The notes beneath the pieces are model-generated. The model searched no databases, was not told where the DNA came from, and saw only the letters and a program-made list of their open reading frames with translations. A stretch of 50,181 bases of DNA from CAZZKG01 sp964654825 (GTDB lineage: Bacteria > Gemmatimonadota > CAZMKB01): the NCBI GenBank assembly GCA_964654825.1, contig CAZZKG010000024.1, positions 1 through 50,181 on the forward strand. The letters are read 5' to 3'. Position numbers and translations under genes: made by a program. Within the stretch, counting starts at the first letter, position 1; every line of letters begins with the position of its first letter. Positions 8,123 to 18,046 of this stretch are shown here, piece after piece.

Positions 8123-8606
8123 GAAGAACATCTCGAAAGATGTCAAACTCGGAAAGAATGTCCAAATATTCAATTTCGTGAATCTTTACGGATGTGAGAT
8201 CGGCGACAACAGCAAAGTCGGGACGTTCGTCGAGATACAGAAAGGAGCGCGTGTCGGAAAGAACTGCAAGATCTCCAGTCACACCTTTATCTGCGAAGGT
8301 GTCAGGATCGATGACAACTGTTTCATAGGTCACAACGTCACCTTCATCAATGACATCTATCCCCGTGCCGTCAGAGAGGACGGTGGCATGCAGTCGGAGG
8401 AGGACTGGAAGTGCATACCCACCCTAGTGAAGAGAGGTGCATCGATCGGTTCCAGCGCTACGATACTGTGCGGCGTGACAATCGGCGAAAATGCGATCGT
8501 CGGAGCGGGTAGCGTCGTCACGAAGGATGTTCCTCCGGACACCATCTTCGCCGGCAACCCGGCAAGAATGATTCGCGTGATCAGAAAGGAGCTGGTTGAA
8601 AATTGA
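8115..8606 (+). CDS. Hexapeptide N-acetyltransferase, WlbB-like
   Basis: The product has about 163 residues and is a left-handed beta-helix acyltransferase. Hexapeptide repeats run through the whole chain (SKDVKLGKNV, CEIGDNSKVG, GVRIDDNCFIG, GVTIGENAIVG), with a conserved NDIYPRA loop. It closely fits the WlbB/WbpD type that acetylates the 3-amino group of the diaminouronate. I placed the start at ATG 8115, where AGAGGT precedes it and the gene overlaps the oxidoreductase by 8 bases. An upstream in-frame ATG at 8091 would overlap more. Its stop shares bases with the TTG start of the aminotransferase. Confidence 0.85.
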   Translation: MDKKNISKDVKLGKNVQIFNFVNLYGCEIGDNSKVGTFVEIQKGARVGKNCKISSHTFICEGVRIDDNCFIGHNVTFINDIYPRAVREDGGMQSEEDWKCIPTLVKRGASIGSSATILCGVTIGENAIVGAGSVVTKDVPPDTIFAGNPARMIRVIRKELVEN

Positions 8607-9724
8607 ACGTACCATTTCTCGATCTCAAAACCCAGTATGATTCGATCAAGGACGAAATCAATACGGCCATCCGGCAGGTTCTTGAAAGGACGGCTTTTGC
8701 CGGAGGGCCCTTCGTTGCGGAATTCGAGAAGAATTTCGCCTCGTACTGCAACACCGAATTCGCCGCTGGTGTGAGCAGCGGAACCTCAGCTCTCTGGCTG
8801 GCGCTCGCCGGCCTCGGTATCGGCCCGGGAGACGAGGTCATCACCGTGCCGAACACGTTCATTGCGACTGCTGAAGCGATCAGCTTCACCGGTGCGAAGC
8901 CCGTATTCGTGGATGTAGATCCGAAAACATACAACCTCAACCCTTCGCTGATCGAATCGGCGATTACTCAAAACACCAGAGCGATTGTACCTGTTCACCT
9001 CTATGGTCAGATGGCCGACATGGACGGGATCATGGAAGTAGCTCGGAAGCGCGGTCTGTATGTCATCGAGGATGCATGCCAGTCGCACGGAGCCAGGTAC
9101 AGGGGAAGGACAGCCGGATCGATAGGTGACGCCGGGTGCTTCAGCTTCTACCCTGGGAAAAATCTCGGAGCATACGGTGAGGGAGGGGCCGTTGTGACGA
9201 ACAATTCGGAGCTCTTTGAGAAGATTAAAATGCTCCGGGACCACGGCCAGAATGAGAAGTACTACCACCGGCTGATCGGGTGGAACGCCCGGATGGACGG
9301 TTTTCAGGGTGCAATACTTAACGTAAAGCTGCGACATATCGAAGGCTGGACCGAGGCACGCAGGAAAAACGCGATGCTTTACAATGATCTTCTTTCCTCA
9401 CAGGATGTCGTCACTCCCTTCGAAGCCGAAGGTGCCCGTCACGTGTATCATCTGTACACAGTGCTGGTGAAGGATCGTGAAGCGATGATGAAAGCGCTGG
9501 CTGAAATGAATATCCACTGCGGTATTCACTATCCGGTACCGATCCACCTGCAGGAGGCGTATCGCAGTATGGGCCTGAGCGAAGGCAGCTTTCCAGTAGC
9601 GGAGAAGCTTTCGAGAGAGACGCTTTCCCTGCCGATGTACCCCGAGGCGACTGCGGAGCAGATCGGTTATACCGTCAGTGAGATCAGACGTTTTCTCGAG
9701 GCAAAGGCGCCGATCTGCACATAA
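8603..9724 (+). CDS. DegT/DnrJ/EryC1 aminotransferase, WlbC-like
   Basis: The 373-residue PLP-dependent sugar aminotransferase shows the family landmarks. These are VPFLDLKTQY at the start, GTSALWLAL, the EDACQSHGA segment and the PLP lysine in FYPGKNLGAYG (Lys186). The length is normal. It begins with TTG overlapping the TGA of the acetyltransferase (TTGA at 8603-8606), with AAAGGAG at 8585-8591 and translational coupling likely. By position it would be the 3-aminotransferase of the Wlb-type pathway. Confidence 0.87.
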   Translation: MNVPFLDLKTQYDSIKDEINTAIRQVLERTAFAGGPFVAEFEKNFASYCNTEFAAGVSSGTSALWLALAGLGIGPGDEVITVPNTFIATAEAISFTGAKPVFVDVDPKTYNLNPSLIESAITQNTRAIVPVHLYGQMADMDGIMEVARKRGLYVIEDACQSHGARYRGRTAGSIGDAGCFSFYPGKNLGAYGEGGAVVTNNSELFEKIKMLRDHGQNEKYYHRLIGWNARMDGFQGAILNVKLRHIEGWTEARRKNAMLYNDLLSSQDVVTPFEAEGARHVYHLYTVLVKDREAMMKALAEMNIHCGIHYPVPIHLQEAYRSMGLSEGSFPVAEKLSRETLSLPMYPEATAEQIGYTVSEIRRFLEAKAPICT

Positions 9725-9763
9725 TCGTTTCACAAAGCCAGTCACCGGGAGGTGTCCGGTCTC

Positions 9764-11296
9764 ATGGACAACACACTCGTCAGGAACAACCCGGAGTATC
9801 TGCAAATCGTAATGCCGGTCATTACGGGGGTATTCTGCGGTACCATCCTTTTCCTCGACATCCCGATGAAATGGAAGCTCACGTTCCTGATGGCATTCGG
9901 TTTTGCCCTGCTTCTCCTGATGCTGCGTGATGGAAAACACGTTCTCCTTTTCACGCTTGCATTCGCAATCCCCCTGTATATCGGTAAAGACTTCATTTCA
10001 CGTCCCGAGCACATCGGACTAGTGCGTGTTGTGGGTGTATACCTAACCGATGCTCTTGTTATCGCGCTTCTCTTTCTCTTTCTCATCCGCCTGACCGTCG
10101 GTCAGGCGCGGCTTCGTCTCTATCCATGGATCACCCTGCCCGCCCTGCTCTGGCTGGCAGCGAGCGGGTACACCCTGGTGAACGCGAGAGAGCCGGAACT
10201 GGCAGCGATACAGCTGACTGCCATGACCAAGTTGTTCGTCTGCTACATCGTTGTCGCCAACAGCGTCGAGGACACTGAGGATCTCAAATGGATCATGAGA
10301 GGGCTGCTCCTCGGGCTTCTGCTGCAGGGGATCCTCGGTTCATATCAGGGTATCGCAGGGCGTCCTCTCGGACTTTCGACACTCGGTGAGACAAAAGAGA
10401 TCGATCATATGATGATCGGACAGAACCTCGCAAACAGGCCTCGAGGCACCGTCGGCCATCCGAACTGCTACGCGATGTATATCGTAACTGTCATACCGTT
10501 CGGGTTTGCAATGATGTTCACACGGATGAGATTGTTCTGGAAATTTATGATCGGAGCCGTTCTGATCATCAGCGTACTCGGACTGATATTCAGCCTCTCA
10601 AGAGGCGGCTGGATCAGTCTCGCTGTGGTGACATGTGTTGTTCTGGTATCGGCGATCCGGAGACAGCGCATCGAGGGACGCATGGTATTCATCGTGACTC
10701 TTTCGATACTCCTCATCCTCCTTGCAGTCTTTTCCATAGGGTCGAACACCGTTATATCGCGATTCACTTCGAGCGATCACGGCTCCGCCTACAGCAGGAT
10801 AACAATGGCAAAAGGCGCCCTGGCCATGCTACGGGATTATCCCTTCACCGGTGTCGGTCTCAATAATTACACCCTGTTCATGCCCGGGTATGATTGGGCA
10901 ACGGTAATCGCGAACGGCGGTCCGATGGTCGTCCACAATATATTTTTACTGATCGCGGCGGAGACCGGTCTGATCGGCCTGATAGCATTCATGATGTTCC
11001 TCGTGGCTCTTATGCGACGCGCGTGGCAGATAACCGGCCGGGCATTGGATGAAACACAATGGATAGCAGGAGTCGGTATCCTGTCCGCCTTCATATCCCT
11101 GACCCTCCACGGGATGGTGGACTTTGCACTGCTCTGGGACCTCACGCTGTTCACGCAGTTCTGGTTCATGGCGGGCGTTACAGCAGGTCTCTGGGGTCAA
11201 TGTGTCATGAACAGGGAATTGGACGATACATCACTCGTGAACAGGCTGACCCCCAAATTTGATCGTTCACACCCAATCATACGACAGTATCGATAG
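9764..11296 (+). CDS. O-antigen ligase/polymerase (Wzy_C family)
   Basis: The roughly 510-residue polytopic membrane protein has about 11-12 hydrophobic segments. It has the Wzy_C (PF04932) central region: a large periplasmic loop ending in RGTVGHPNCYAMYI, then FSLSRGGWISLA, and later GVGLNNY plus VVHNIFLLIAAETGLIG. Such proteins polymerise or ligate lipid-linked glycans at the periplasmic face. ATG 9764 is preferred because GGGAGG at 9747-9752 precedes it; the GTG at 9752 lies inside that ribosome site. It sits directly before the flippase gene. Confidence 0.84.
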   Translation: MDNTLVRNNPEYLQIVMPVITGVFCGTILFLDIPMKWKLTFLMAFGFALLLLMLRDGKHVLLFTLAFAIPLYIGKDFISRPEHIGLVRVVGVYLTDALVIALLFLFLIRLTVGQARLRLYPWITLPALLWLAASGYTLVNAREPELAAIQLTAMTKLFVCYIVVANSVEDTEDLKWIMRGLLLGLLLQGILGSYQGIAGRPLGLSTLGETKEIDHMMIGQNLANRPRGTVGHPNCYAMYIVTVIPFGFAMMFTRMRLFWKFMIGAVLIISVLGLIFSLSRGGWISLAVVTCVVLVSAIRRQRIEGRMVFIVTLSILLILLAVFSIGSNTVISRFTSSDHGSAYSRITMAKGALAMLRDYPFTGVGLNNYTLFMPGYDWATVIANGGPMVVHNIFLLIAAETGLIGLIAFMMFLVALMRRAWQITGRALDETQWIAGVGILSAFISLTLHGMVDFALLWDLTLFTQFWFMAGVTAGLWGQCVMNRELDDTSLVNRLTPKFDRSHPIIRQYR

Positions 11297-11302
11297 GAGC
11301 AT

Positions 11303-12781
11303 ATGGACAAACACACCGGAAGCAAGATATTCGGGAATGCCGGTATCCTCATGGGGACACAGGTATTCACGAAACTCATCGGGACGGTTTTCACGATCAT
11401 CGTTGCCAGGAAACTGGGTGTCGAAGAATATGGACTCTATGCTTTTGCGGTGACATTCGGACACATCTTCGGGATCGGAGCTCTCTTTGGATTTCCACAG
11501 CTTATCACGAGAGACCTCGCTCGAGAGACTGAAAAGACTGACGAGACGCTTGGCAGCATTCTTGTTCTAGAAGCAGCTTTCTCCATCATTGCCATCGTTG
11601 TAATGGTCCTTACTCTGATCCTGCTCGGATATTCCTCTCACAGGATTCTCATCGTCTCTATCGCCGGATCAGCTACTATCCTTACGATACTGCTGGATGT
11701 GGTTGCCGCGTTTTTCAGAGCCCACCACAGGATGGAACTCGAAGCAGGCATGAGAGTTTCGGGCAGCCTGCTGAACATGAGCCTGGGAGCCGGGGTCCTC
11801 ATGCTGGGGTACGGGATTCTCGAGCTGTCTATAATACAGTTCATTGCCTTCAGCCTGATTCTCATTTTCGGACTGTATCTGGTTTTCCATAACCTTGCCC
11901 GTCCTTCATTCACATTGAAATGGCATATTTTCAGAAAGCCTCTCCAGGCTTCCTGGCCCTTTTTCCTCTCCAGCGTGTGCATTTTAATTTACGGTAGCGT
12001 TGCAACGATCTTCCTTTCGATGATGAAAGGGGACTACATCACCGGTCTCTATGCCGGAGCGATGAACTTCACCCGCATCGTGGGATTTTTACCTGCCAGC
12101 CTGGTCGGTGCCGTCCTCCCCGCCATGGCGCAATTCTGGAAGTCGTCTCCTGAAGATTGGTGGACCATCTATCTCCGTTCGCTGAAGTATCTGATCATAA
12201 TGGCACTCCCAATCACCGTCGGACTCGCGATGTTGAGCGACCGGTTCGTCCCACTCGTCCTTGGGGATGAATATACCGAAGCTGCAGCAATTCTGCAGAT
12301 GGTAGCCTGGGTGATCCTCCTCATTTTTATCAACTGGGGTATGTCCAATGCCCTGGTATCGATCGACAGGGAAAAGACTGTATTACGAATCGTGATGGTT
12401 TTGATGATTGTTAATGTCATCGCTAACCTGGGGCTCATTCCGAGATGGGCTGCGTATGGAGCGGTCGGTGCGAGCCTCTTGACCGAAGGATTGATGCTTT
12501 TTATCCAGTTGATCGTTCTCTCGAAGTCCGGTTTGAGACTGCCTTTACCACACCTGTCATTAAAACCTGTGATCAGTGTCGGTATAATGGCGGTGAGTGT
12601 GCATCTCACACGTGAAGTCGGGTTGATTTGCACGATACTGACGGCGGCTGTTGTCTACTCAGTTGCTCTGTTCGTTCTCAGGACATTTGATACAGAGGAA
12701 CTGGAATTGATGCGTACCTTCCGGGAGAGAGGATTTGCAAGACTGGCCGGGTGGTACAGACGGGAAGCGAGCAGACCGTGA
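11303..12781 (+). CDS. Wzx-type polysaccharide flippase
   Basis: The 492-residue membrane protein has about 12-14 predicted transmembrane helices. The N-terminus (GNAGILMGTQVFTKLIGTVF, then ARKLGVEEYGLYAF) is typical of the MOP/PST superfamily (Polysacc_synt). It would flip the lipid-linked repeat unit built by the neighbouring transferases. The start ATG has AGGAG 4 bases upstream, and the gene lies 6 bases after the polymerase. The stop overlaps a GTG start of the next glycosyltransferase. Confidence 0.87.
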   Translation: MDKHTGSKIFGNAGILMGTQVFTKLIGTVFTIIVARKLGVEEYGLYAFAVTFGHIFGIGALFGFPQLITRDLARETEKTDETLGSILVLEAAFSIIAIVVMVLTLILLGYSSHRILIVSIAGSATILTILLDVVAAFFRAHHRMELEAGMRVSGSLLNMSLGAGVLMLGYGILELSIIQFIAFSLILIFGLYLVFHNLARPSFTLKWHIFRKPLQASWPFFLSSVCILIYGSVATIFLSMMKGDYITGLYAGAMNFTRIVGFLPASLVGAVLPAMAQFWKSSPEDWWTIYLRSLKYLIIMALPITVGLAMLSDRFVPLVLGDEYTEAAAILQMVAWVILLIFINWGMSNALVSIDREKTVLRIVMVLMIVNVIANLGLIPRWAAYGAVGASLLTEGLMLFIQLIVLSKSGLRLPLPHLSLKPVISVGIMAVSVHLTREVGLICTILTAAVVYSVALFVLRTFDTEELELMRTFRERGFARLAGWYRREASRP

Positions 12782-14031
12782 TAGAGGAGAGGAACAACAG
12801 GATCCCCGGCAGATATCTCTTCATCGGAGGAGAAGCTCTTTTTTACAGGATGCCCATGTCAGCCAATCATCTTTCGCGACACCTCGGGAACCATGTCGAT
12901 CAGATCGACATTGTTGGATACGGGAATTTCTACGGAGGCAAGCCGGCCCCACTCCACCACCGCCTCACTCGTGGTTTCATCAATATGTTGCGGGATCGAG
13001 TATCGGTCGCCGTAAACGGGTCAGTCCGACTCATCACTGTTCGTAAACTGCCGCTCTGGGAAAAGCTGGACCTGTTCACTCAGGATCTGTGGCTCTACCT
13101 GAACCTCAGATCCAGGCTCGCCCGGTCTTACGAAGCTGCAATCATATACAATCCTGAAGATCTTCTGACGCTGCTTCTACTCAAAGCTGACAGGCGTGTC
13201 CGAAACATACTGTACCTCGATGTCGACAACCACGCTTCCTATCACTTTCGTCTCTGGTCCAGAGTAATGGAGAGACTCGAACTGGCATGTGTCAGAAGAG
13301 CAGATGGGGTTGTTTCCGTCAGCCGGCCGCTCGAGAAGCTCCGTCGTCAGCAGGGTGCCGGACGCATCAGGTTCGTACCGAATGGCGTGGATTTTAAGCT
13401 CTTTCACAGTGCCGTGAATGAGAGGACCGTACACCCTCCCACATTGCTGTACGTTGGAACACTGGACAGGCGCTGGGGTGTCGATCTCGCAGTGCGCGCC
13501 ATGTCGATTCTGCGCAAACACATTCCGGATATCCGCCTGCTCATTGCCGGAGACGGTCCGGCCGGAGATGAGCTGAGAGAACTGGCGGCCTCGCTGGACC
13601 TGAACGGTTCGATCTTCTTCAAAGGCCTGGTGCAGTATACAGACCTTCCCGCACTCATGGCAGAGGCCGACCTGGGCATCGCCACATCTCGAAAGGACGC
13701 TTTCAGGCACTATGCGTCTCCCCTGAAGATCTGCGAGTACATGGCGGCGGGGTTACCCGTAGTCTGTTCCGGGGGCGGTGACGCCGAGAGGATCGTCGAG
13801 GAATCAAAAGCCGGGGTAAACATAGCTTTCTCCCCTGAAATTTTCGCCCGGAAGGTTCTGGAATTCATGGGTTCTACGGAAAAGCTGTCCGGTGCTTCAA
13901 AAGCGGCTGTCGAGTATGCGAAGCAGAGAAGCTGGGAACACCAGGCGAGGCAGGTAGCGGAATTTCTCGGAGAGATCACCGGATTTCACCCGAAACAGGA
14001 TGTGCCCCTGGAGGAAAAGGAATCGGCATGA
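12778..14031 (+). CDS. GT4-family glycosyltransferase
   Basis: The product of about 417 residues is a GT-B glycosyltransferase. The C-terminal Glycos_transf_1 domain contains LLYVGTLDRRWGVDLAVRA, LLIAGDGPAGDEL and the nucleotide-sugar site SPLKICEYMAAGLPVVCSGGG with its acidic EX7E-type pair. GTG 12778 is chosen because it forms a GTGA overlap with the flippase stop; GTG 12751 is an alternative. It adds one sugar of the repeat unit at the cytoplasmic face; donor and linkage cannot be read from sequence. Confidence 0.84.
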   Translation: MIEERNNRIPGRYLFIGGEALFYRMPMSANHLSRHLGNHVDQIDIVGYGNFYGGKPAPLHHRLTRGFINMLRDRVSVAVNGSVRLITVRKLPLWEKLDLFTQDLWLYLNLRSRLARSYEAAIIYNPEDLLTLLLLKADRRVRNILYLDVDNHASYHFRLWSRVMERLELACVRRADGVVSVSRPLEKLRRQQGAGRIRFVPNGVDFKLFHSAVNERTVHPPTLLYVGTLDRRWGVDLAVRAMSILRKHIPDIRLLIAGDGPAGDELRELAASLDLNGSIFFKGLVQYTDLPALMAEADLGIATSRKDAFRHYASPLKICEYMAAGLPVVCSGGGDAERIVEESKAGVNIAFSPEIFARKVLEFMGSTEKLSGASKAAVEYAKQRSWEHQARQVAEFLGEITGFHPKQDVPLEEKESA

Positions 14032-15281
14032 AAGGTGAGACCATCCTGTGCTTCTCCCCTGAGAAGTGGAGCGGAATGTGGAGGGAAAGACAGCAGATAA
14101 TGTCACGCCTTTCCCGCGACAATCGAGTTCTTTACATCGAACCCGAACGTGATCCCGACCTTTCCTACCTTTCCAGCCTTCTGAACAATCTGCGCAACCT
14201 TCACGCACTCGAATGCCGCCGTCTCTCAGAGAATCTCGTTATCTATCCCGGTCCTCCGAGCCTGCCGTATGCTGCGACGAGCCTTCCCCGGGGGATCCTG
14301 AAGTACACGAGCCCGGCGATCACGGCAGTCAATTGTTTCAGTATGCTCATACATACCAGCCGCATCCTCAACAGAGAGAAAGTGGAGGCGCCGGTACTCT
14401 GGTTTTTCGGACCGTATTACAGGGACCTCGTCGGGCGCCTGGGGGAGAAGCTCGTGTGCTACTACGTCTACGACGAGATAGCGGAGTTCCCGCGGAATGC
14501 GAGACACAGGGAATTCGTTGCACAGCGGGAGGTCGAGATGACCCGGCTCGCCGATATCGTCTTCGCCTCATCCCGGTCCCAGTTCAACAGGCGCAGCAGG
14601 TTCAACCGGAGGACCTATTTCACTCCGCACGGAGTGGACTTAGAGCACTATGGCTCCGCCATGTCATTCGAAACACCGATCCCGGAGGACATCGCCGGCA
14701 TCAGACCGCCGATCGCCGGGTATATAGGGACCCTCTCCCGGAACCTGGATGCCGATCTCCTCTGCCGGATATCACGAGACCTTCCGGAATGGAGCCTGGT
14801 CCTCGTGGGACCGGACGAATTTCCACGGGAGGAGTCGTACGAACAGCTCAGGCGGCGGGAGAATGTGCATCTGCTGGGGCGAAAGGATGTCGGCCTGATA
14901 CCCGGTTACCTTAAAGCCTTCGATGTCGCCATACTTCCCTACCGGATCATCGGTCACACGAGGTACGCCTACCCCTGCAAAGTTCACGAGTACCTCGCAT
15001 CCGGGACACCCGTCGTCGCATACCCCCTGCCCGAACTGCTGGCTTTCCGGGATGTCATAGTCCTCGCGGATTCCCCCGGTAGATTCGTGGCAAAGATCAA
15101 AGCGGCTGTGCGTGAAGACGATCTGCGGAAGATCGATGAGCGACTCGGGGTAGCGCGACAGAACACCTGGGATCAGCGGGTCGACGTCATGAAAGCGGCG
15201 ATGGAATCTTTCCTGTCATCCGAATTGGTTGAGAGCCGGCGGACCGAAGCCCTCAGGAACACTGTGAGCCGGAGGGGTTGA
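14028..15281 (+). CDS. GT4-like glycosyltransferase
   Basis: The 417-residue GT-B glycosyltransferase starts in an ATGA overlap with the preceding GT4 gene. The N-terminal domain carries the WSGMWRERQQIMSRLS pattern of the family that includes WcaK/teichuronic-acid-type transferases. The C-terminal domain has IAGYIGTLSRNLDADLL, LVLVGPDEF and the donor site YPCKVHEYLASGTPVVAYPLP. Its last 29 bases run into the 3' end of the convergent deacetylase-like gene, closing the + strand operon. Confidence 0.82.
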   Translation: MKGETILCFSPEKWSGMWRERQQIMSRLSRDNRVLYIEPERDPDLSYLSSLLNNLRNLHALECRRLSENLVIYPGPPSLPYAATSLPRGILKYTSPAITAVNCFSMLIHTSRILNREKVEAPVLWFFGPYYRDLVGRLGEKLVCYYVYDEIAEFPRNARHREFVAQREVEMTRLADIVFASSRSQFNRRSRFNRRTYFTPHGVDLEHYGSAMSFETPIPEDIAGIRPPIAGYIGTLSRNLDADLLCRISRDLPEWSLVLVGPDEFPREESYEQLRRRENVHLLGRKDVGLIPGYLKAFDVAILPYRIIGHTRYAYPCKVHEYLASGTPVVAYPLPELLAFRDVIVLADSPGRFVAKIKAAVREDDLRKIDERLGVARQNTWDQRVDVMKAAMESFLSSELVESRRTEALRNTVSRRG

Positions 15282-16932
15282 GAGGTAGTATCAATTCCTG
15301 CTCGTCCTCTCCCAGCGGGACTTCGACGCACCGGTACTCCGGGTATTCAAGAACTGAGCCCCCACCTTCGGGTATCGACACTCTGAGAAGCAACTGCTTG
15401 TCGCTCAGATCCTTTCTCTCGATCCGATAGTAGAGGCGGAGCGAATCTGCAGCCAGGTCCAATTCCTCGAATACCAGACTTCGCCGTTTTCTGAACCACC
15501 GCACTCCATTACCGGCGGTTGTCAGCCACCCACCTCTCGATCTCATTTCCTCGAGGAGTCTGATATAGAACCCGTCCCACAACCTTTCCGGTGCGATGCT
15601 CCGCATGTGCCATATCGTTGTGAGAGTACCCCCATTCCGACAGGCGAGATCGATGATGTTCGAACAGGCCTCCCGTGCCTCCTCCTCAGGCAGATCCAGC
15701 GCACCGGGATAGAACAGGGCGACGTCCTGGATGTGCATGGGTAATTCGAGCAGCTCGAGAGATGACAGCGGACGAAACACCTGAGCTGTCCCGGCGCGGT
15801 ACCCTATTGTTCTGTTGTACCCGACGGAAGAATCATACGAAAAACCTGATCGATCCAGAACTTCGAACGTCTGGGGACCGAAACAGAGCCAGTGCATACG
15901 CACACCGATCTCACCACCATTTCCGGTTATCGATTGGATACGTTCCTTCTCCCTTTTCGCGAGCGCTCTGCTGTGCCAGGCGTCGATCCCGTGGAGGCCG
16001 ATCTCGAAATCGGCTTTTTCGAGTCCGGAGACTTCTTCTTTGATATCGGTTATGTCGTACTTCGCGGCACGGCGCTTCGGGTTTTCCATGGTGACCTTCT
16101 CCCCAGGCTTTCCTTTGAAAGGCAGTGCGAAGAAAGTCGATTTGCTCTCACCCTCGATCTTTCTGTAACCCCCGAACTGAAACCAGAAATCCCGGCATAG
16201 ACCCAGATGCACGAGTGGCAGGGAGAGCACACTGAGCCAGTTCTTGAGCAGTTGTCCCGCGGTCGCACGCCGACGCAGGAATCGGAACAGTGAGCCAATG
16301 GAGGCGCGGTAAAGGTAGCCGGGCATGGTGTGATCGAACACATGCTGCCGGATGCGAATAAAATCGACGTCATGGGTCAGGCAGACGATGAAAGGATGGC
16401 CGGCCGGCCGCGGGGGGATCTCAACGACCGGAACCCCGGCTCTGATGATCGAATTCCGCAGCAGGTCGATGTGTCGGTCTAGCGTGGGGACGGAGGCGTT
16501 CTTCTCGGTTTGACCATTGACGAGCAGGAACTCCACCTCTTTGAAGAGGTCATATCCGAAATGGAGCACCTTCCTTCGGTCCGAAACATACTCGATACCT
16601 ACAGCCAGCTCTGATCCGCTGGTCCGGGCGACAACCTTATCCGCGTGGTCGAACGTGAGGAGGTCCCCGTAAATCGGCAATTGCAGCTTTCCGGCATGTA
16701 TCAATACATCCTCCCCGACGATCTGATCCGGCACCGGTGATGGATCCCCGGGTATTGATCTGCTGCGAAAGACGAGGATGACCGGGGACGCCGTTTCGGG
16801 AATGTCACCGGTCGTTGCGAGAAGAACATCGTATGTCCCACTTTCCTCGAAGAAAGACCATGGTGTTTTGAAGAGTTCGAAGAATTCGCAGGCAATCCGA
16901 TTCTCCTCCGGTCGGCAGAGTACCCCGATCAT
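15253..16932 (-). CDS. Polysaccharide deacetylase-like protein
   Basis: The product has about 559 residues. An N-terminal domain of about 220 residues has no clear assignment. A NodB-like carbohydrate esterase region follows, with CLTHDVDF (metal-binding Asp/His pair), FEIGLHGIDAW and later VRMHWLCFGPQTFEVL and FSYDSSVGYN. The C-terminus is a beta-rich module of about 100 residues. The start at 16932 is set by an ATGA overlap with the upstream GT2 stop; a longer frame to 17148 would read through that gene. Proteins of this layout are common in EPS loci and are presumed to de-N-acetylate glycan. No signal peptide is visible. Confidence 0.75.
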   Translation of the reverse strand: MIGVLCRPEENRIACEFFELFKTPWSFFEESGTYDVLLATTGDIPETASPVILVFRSRSIPGDPSPVPDQIVGEDVLIHAGKLQLPIYGDLLTFDHADKVVARTSGSELAVGIEYVSDRRKVLHFGYDLFKEVEFLLVNGQTEKNASVPTLDRHIDLLRNSIIRAGVPVVEIPPRPAGHPFIVCLTHDVDFIRIRQHVFDHTMPGYLYRASIGSLFRFLRRRATAGQLLKNWLSVLSLPLVHLGLCRDFWFQFGGYRKIEGESKSTFFALPFKGKPGEKVTMENPKRRAAKYDITDIKEEVSGLEKADFEIGLHGIDAWHSRALAKREKERIQSITGNGGEIGVRMHWLCFGPQTFEVLDRSGFSYDSSVGYNRTIGYRAGTAQVFRPLSSLELLELPMHIQDVALFYPGALDLPEEEAREACSNIIDLACRNGGTLTTIWHMRSIAPERLWDGFYIRLLEEMRSRGGWLTTAGNGVRWFRKRRSLVFEELDLAADSLRLYYRIERKDLSDKQLLLRVSIPEGGGSVLEYPEYRCVEVPLGEDEQELILPLNPSGSQCS

Positions 16933-17849
16933 GATCTCGCGTCCTTCCCCCGGTTGGTCGACGGGTTGTCCTGATCCCCCCTTCCGCTGATCACGGATTT
17001 GATCCTGCCAAGCTGTTCGGATCGCAGGTAACGGACGAAATCGTCCGGGACCGGCCTCTGGCGCCTCTTGAGCGCGGCCCAGACGTATCCGGTGAACCGG
17101 GCGAGGGAGCTTACGAGGAACGGCTTCTGGAAAATCCTCGAGAAACATTTGAGCAGTTCGAACAGGGGATGATAACCGATGATGTATTCCTGTATCCCCT
17201 CAACAAACCGCGCACTGAGGATTCCGAACGAAGCTGTCCCCGTCGGTCGATAGTGATACACCCGATATTCCGGGAACGAACGCACCTTCCAGCCGTGCAA
17301 TCGGGCGCGGGTCTCGATGATGGCATCTTCACCACCCTCGGGGATCGGCGTGAACCCGCCGGTCTCTTCGAAACAGGCCCGCCTGAACAGCTGGAAAGGT
17401 CCCGGGACACTGTCCGAAGAACATCGTAAATGCTCGAGCCGACCGTTGACCATCTCGTACTTCTGACCGCCGACAATACCGAGGCGGTCATCCTTGAGGA
17501 GCTTCTTGAGCATGTGCTCGTAGTAGAACGGTTCGAAAGAAACATCGGCATCGAGTATCCCGAGGAAATCATATTCCTCGTCCCTGATCTTCTCATAGCC
17601 GAAAGTGAACGCATCGACCTTTGATCCGAAATCCCGCTGTCTGCGGCCGGTGACCCTGACGAGCTCCAGGAAATCGTAATTTTTTGCATAGCTCTCGACG
17701 ATCGCATCCGTCCCATCCGTCGATCCGTCGCTGATGATCAGCCACTTCTTCGGGGGTACGGTCTGGGAGATTACTGACCGGATGGTCTTGTCGATAAATG
17801 CTTCTTCGTTTCTGCTAGGAGTCAGCAGTATATAGGGTTTCAATTTCAT
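16929..17849 (-). CDS. GT2-family glycosyltransferase
   Basis: The product has about 306 residues and is a GT-A fold transferase. It shows YILLTPSRNEEAFIDKTI at the start, IISDGSTDGT, the metal-binding DxD in LGILDADVSF, and GGFTPIPEGGEDAII as the acceptor/catalytic acidic region. The C-terminal part is basic and probably membrane-associated. Start choice is uncertain: ATG 17849 begins at the conserved core, and GTG 17894 would add 15 residues; neither has a strong ribosome site. It leads a two-gene - strand operon with the deacetylase-like gene. Confidence 0.82.
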   Translation of the reverse strand: MKLKPYILLTPSRNEEAFIDKTIRSVISQTVPPKKWLIISDGSTDGTDAIVESYAKNYDFLELVRVTGRRQRDFGSKVDAFTFGYEKIRDEEYDFLGILDADVSFEPFYYEHMLKKLLKDDRLGIVGGQKYEMVNGRLEHLRCSSDSVPGPFQLFRRACFEETGGFTPIPEGGEDAIIETRARLHGWKVRSFPEYRVYHYRPTGTASFGILSARFVEGIQEYIIGYHPLFELLKCFSRIFQKPFLVSSLARFTGYVWAALKRRQRPVPDDFVRYLRSEQLGRIKSVISGRGDQDNPSTNRGKDARS

Positions 17850-17910
17850 CCGGCGTATGTGTTCGTTGACCACTTCGTGAGGGGGGCTGACCACTTTGAA
17901 ATAGTTACGA

Positions 17911-17943
17911 TGACAGGACCTGTCAGCAAACGCCCCGGGGCGT
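17911..17943. promoter_or_regulatory. Two perfect palindromes between divergent genes
   Basis: TGACAGG-A-CCTGTCA (17911-17925) and ACGCCCCGGGGCGT (17930-17943) are both perfect palindromes, five bases apart. They lie in the roughly 200-base gap between the GT2 gene (- strand) and the beta-helix gene (+ strand). They could be operator sites for the divergent promoters or the stem of a structured leader. I cannot place confident -10/-35 boxes here. Confidence 0.5.
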
Positions 17944-18046
17944 CGTCCTTGCGTTTACCCCCCATCCTGATATATGTTACATATTCTACTGTCTGAACAT
18001 TTCTTGGCATATTAACTGCGAACAAATCTACCCAAAGAGGGGCCAG

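Noticed and set aside
16933..17148. N-terminal extension of the deacetylase-like protein to 17148
   Set aside because: It would lie wholly inside the GT2 gene; the ATGA overlap at 16929-16932 gives a natural start.
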